NCBI GenBank assembly: GCA_910589095.1
Contig: CAJUSN010000036.1
Span: 7,338-13,638, forward strand
Direction of reading: 5' to 3'
Length of the DNA stretch: 6,301 bases
Origin: an uncultured Muribaculaceae bacterium
GTDB taxonomy: Bacteria > Bacteroidota > Bacteroidia > Bacteroidales > Muribaculaceae
The notes below the pieces were generated by a model, which was not told the origin of the DNA, made no database searches, and saw nothing but the letters and a program-made list of their open reading frames with translations. Positions within the stretch are counted from its first letter, which is position 1. Every line of letters starts with the position of its first letter. Of the stretch, positions 5,073 to 6,301 are shown piece after piece. The translations under genes and the position numbers were made by a program.

Positions 5073-6301
5073 ATGGAAAAATACCTTGTTTCGGCCCGAA
5101 AATACCGTCCTGCGACATTCGCTTCGGTAGTGGGGCAGAAGGCGCTGACCACAACGCTGAAAAATGCGGTGGCCACAAATCGCCTCGCCCACAGCTACCT
5201 GTTTTGCGGATCGCGCGGTGTGGGTAAGACATCGTGTGCCCGCATTTTTGCCAAAACAATCAACTGCGAGCACCCAACAGCCGACGGCGAGGCATGTAAC
5301 GAATGTGAGTCTTGCCGCGAGTTCAACCGTGGCACCTCCATGAACATAGTGGAGCTTGACGCCGCTTCCAATAATGGTGTGGATGACATGCGCAAACTCA
5401 TCGAGCAGGTGCAGGTGGCACCTTCGCGCGGAAATTATCGCGTGTTCATTGTAGATGAGGTCCACATGCTCAGCCAAGCCGCATTCAATGCCTTTCTGAA
5501 AACGCTTGAGGAACCACCGTCCTATGTGGTGTTCATCCTTGCCACTACCGAAAAACAGAAAATCATACCCACCATTCTCTCGCGATGCCAGATCTATGAT
5601 TTCCACCGCATAACCATTCAGGATATCATCGATCACCTCACCTATGTGGCCTCACAGGAGGGGATTACCGTGGAGCCTGCCGGTCTTGATGTCATTGCCA
5701 AGAAAGCCGACGGCGCCATGCGCGATGCCCTGTCCATCTTTGATCAGGTTGCTGCATCGTCGGCCGGAAATATCACTTACAAATCGGCTCTCGAGAGTCT
5801 GAATGTGCTCGACTATGAGTACTACAACCGCTTGCTCGATTGCTTCCTCCGCAATGATGTGCTCGCTTCGTGGACCATCTATAAGGAGATACGTGACAAT
5901 GGTTTCGACTCGCTTTTCTTCATCAACGGACTCGGGTCGTATCTGAGAGACCTCATGGTGGCGCGCGATCCGGCCACTCTTCCGCTCATTGAAGCCGGAA
6001 ATGAAACCCGCCAAGCCATGGCCGCTGCGGCTGCCAAATGCACCCCTGACTTCCTTTACAGGGCCATGTGTCTCTGCAACGATGCAGATCTCAACTACCG
6101 CAACGCGTCCAACAAGCAGTTTCTCATAGAGCTGACACTTGCCAAGATATGCCAACCGGCAAGCCCCTCCCCAAATGACGGCAGCGCCGGAGAGGGGCAG
6201 TTACAACCCATAGCTGCCAATGATGCGCCTGCACGCTACGGTGCTCCGGCTCCCGCAGCCCCGAGACAGGCCGCAAACACCGCCCCCCCCCCTGCTCCCC
6301 C
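5073..6301 (+). CDS. dnaX: DNA polymerase III tau/gamma subunit, N-terminal 409 residues (partial)
   Basis: The frame from ATG 5073 is open to the window edge and encodes the clamp-loader ATPase that loads the sliding clamp and, as tau, ties polymerase cores to the replisome. Residues 46-53 are the Walker A loop GSRGVGKT, with K52 and T53 for ATP and Mg2+. The zinc module has C65, C75, C78 and C81. Walker B is DEVH (128-131), sensor 1 is ATTE (157-160), the SRC motif with the arginine finger is 170-172, and sensor 2 is in GAMRDAL with R217. Domain III (collar) covers about 235-361. From about 362 the protein becomes Pro/Ala-rich, the flexible linker seen before the tau-specific domains. The start fits: MEKYLVSARKYRP matches family N-termini, and a good promoter lies upstream. 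The C-terminal domains and stop codon lie outside the window, so a tau/gamma split cannot be decided. Confidence 0.97.
   Translation, partial: MEKYLVSARKYRPATFASVVGQKALTTTLKNAVATNRLAHSYLFCGSRGVGKTSCARIFAKTINCEHPTADGEACNECESCREFNRGTSMNIVELDAASNNGVDDMRKLIEQVQVAPSRGNYRVFIVDEVHMLSQAAFNAFLKTLEEPPSYVVFILATTEKQKIIPTILSRCQIYDFHRITIQDIIDHLTYVASQEGITVEPAGLDVIAKKADGAMRDALSIFDQVAASSAGNITYKSALESLNVLDYEYYNRLLDCFLRNDVLASWTIYKEIRDNGFDSLFFINGLGSYLRDLMVARDPATLPLIEAGNETRQAMAAAAAKCTPDFLYRAMCLCNDADLNYRNASNKQFLIELTLAKICQPASPSPNDGSAGEGQLQPIAANDAPARYGAPAPAAPRQAANTAPPPAP
6283..6292 (+). repeat. Run of ten C inside the dnaX linker
   Basis: Ten consecutive C cover the end of Ala404, two CCC Pro codons and the first two bases of the Pro407 CCT codon, just after the collar domain. 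A second C run begins at 6297 and continues to the window edge. Such tracts are prone to polymerase or ribosome slippage and to sequencing-length error. No stop is reached in either shifted frame before the window ends, so a programmed product cannot be confirmed here. Confidence 0.85.

Noticed and set aside
4938..5636. 232-codon open frame on the minus strand opposite dnaX
   Set aside because: It lies antisense to the Walker A, zinc and Walker B coding region of dnaX, has no recognisable family, and runs through the dnaX promoter. The plus-strand dnaX reading is unambiguous.
5652..6155. 167-codon open frame on the minus strand
   Set aside because: It is antisense to the dnaX AAA+ lid and collar coding region, with no recognisable domain or promoter; it is a shadow frame.

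Overview
This 6.3-kb window looks like chromosomal core DNA of a member of Bacteroidales. The evidence is the promoter style (TAnnTTTG -7 boxes, once with a TTTG -33 box 20 nt upstream), the A/T-rich leaders mostly lacking well-placed Shine-Dalgarno sites, and the protein sequences. A Muribaculaceae-like gut bacterium is my best guess, but the family assignment is inference. No tRNA, rRNA, CRISPR, phage or transposase gene was seen.

Layout, left to right. (1) Positions 1-132, minus strand: the first 44 codons of a CobB-type sirtuin, running off the left edge. (2) 133-252: a spacer with a perfect 17-bp GC-rich hairpin, the likely terminator of the next transcription unit. (3) 253-2340, minus strand: three consecutive FKBP-type peptidyl-prolyl isomerase genes. 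In transcription order they are a cytoplasmic FklB/Mip-like protein (1717-2340), a short signal-peptide-bearing single-domain FKBP with a degenerate pocket and a TTG start (1294-1701), and a lipoprotein FKBP (253-1212). A -7 box at 2388-2395 probably drives all three. (4) 2501-3832, minus strand: a 12-helix MATE/NorM-type cation-coupled efflux protein. (5) 3849-4043: a roughly 195-bp imperfect palindromic element with about 30-bp inverted ends, wedged between the MATE start and the panB stop. (6) 4043-4864, minus strand: panB, the first step of pantothenate synthesis. (7) 4865-5072: a divergent promoter region for panB and dnaX. (8) 5073-6301, plus strand: the first 409 codons of dnaX (DNA polymerase III tau/gamma), open at the right edge and ending in a Pro/Ala-rich linker that contains a run of ten C.

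The three FKBPs appear to form one folding-assistance operon serving cytoplasm, periplasm and membrane surface. panB and MATE are codirectional and may be cotranscribed through the palindromic element. No clearly novel multi-gene system is visible. The items most worth a second look are the palindromic element, its 16-nt match to the dnaX start-site region, the graded loss of active-site aromatics across the FKBP trio, and the poly-C tract in dnaX.
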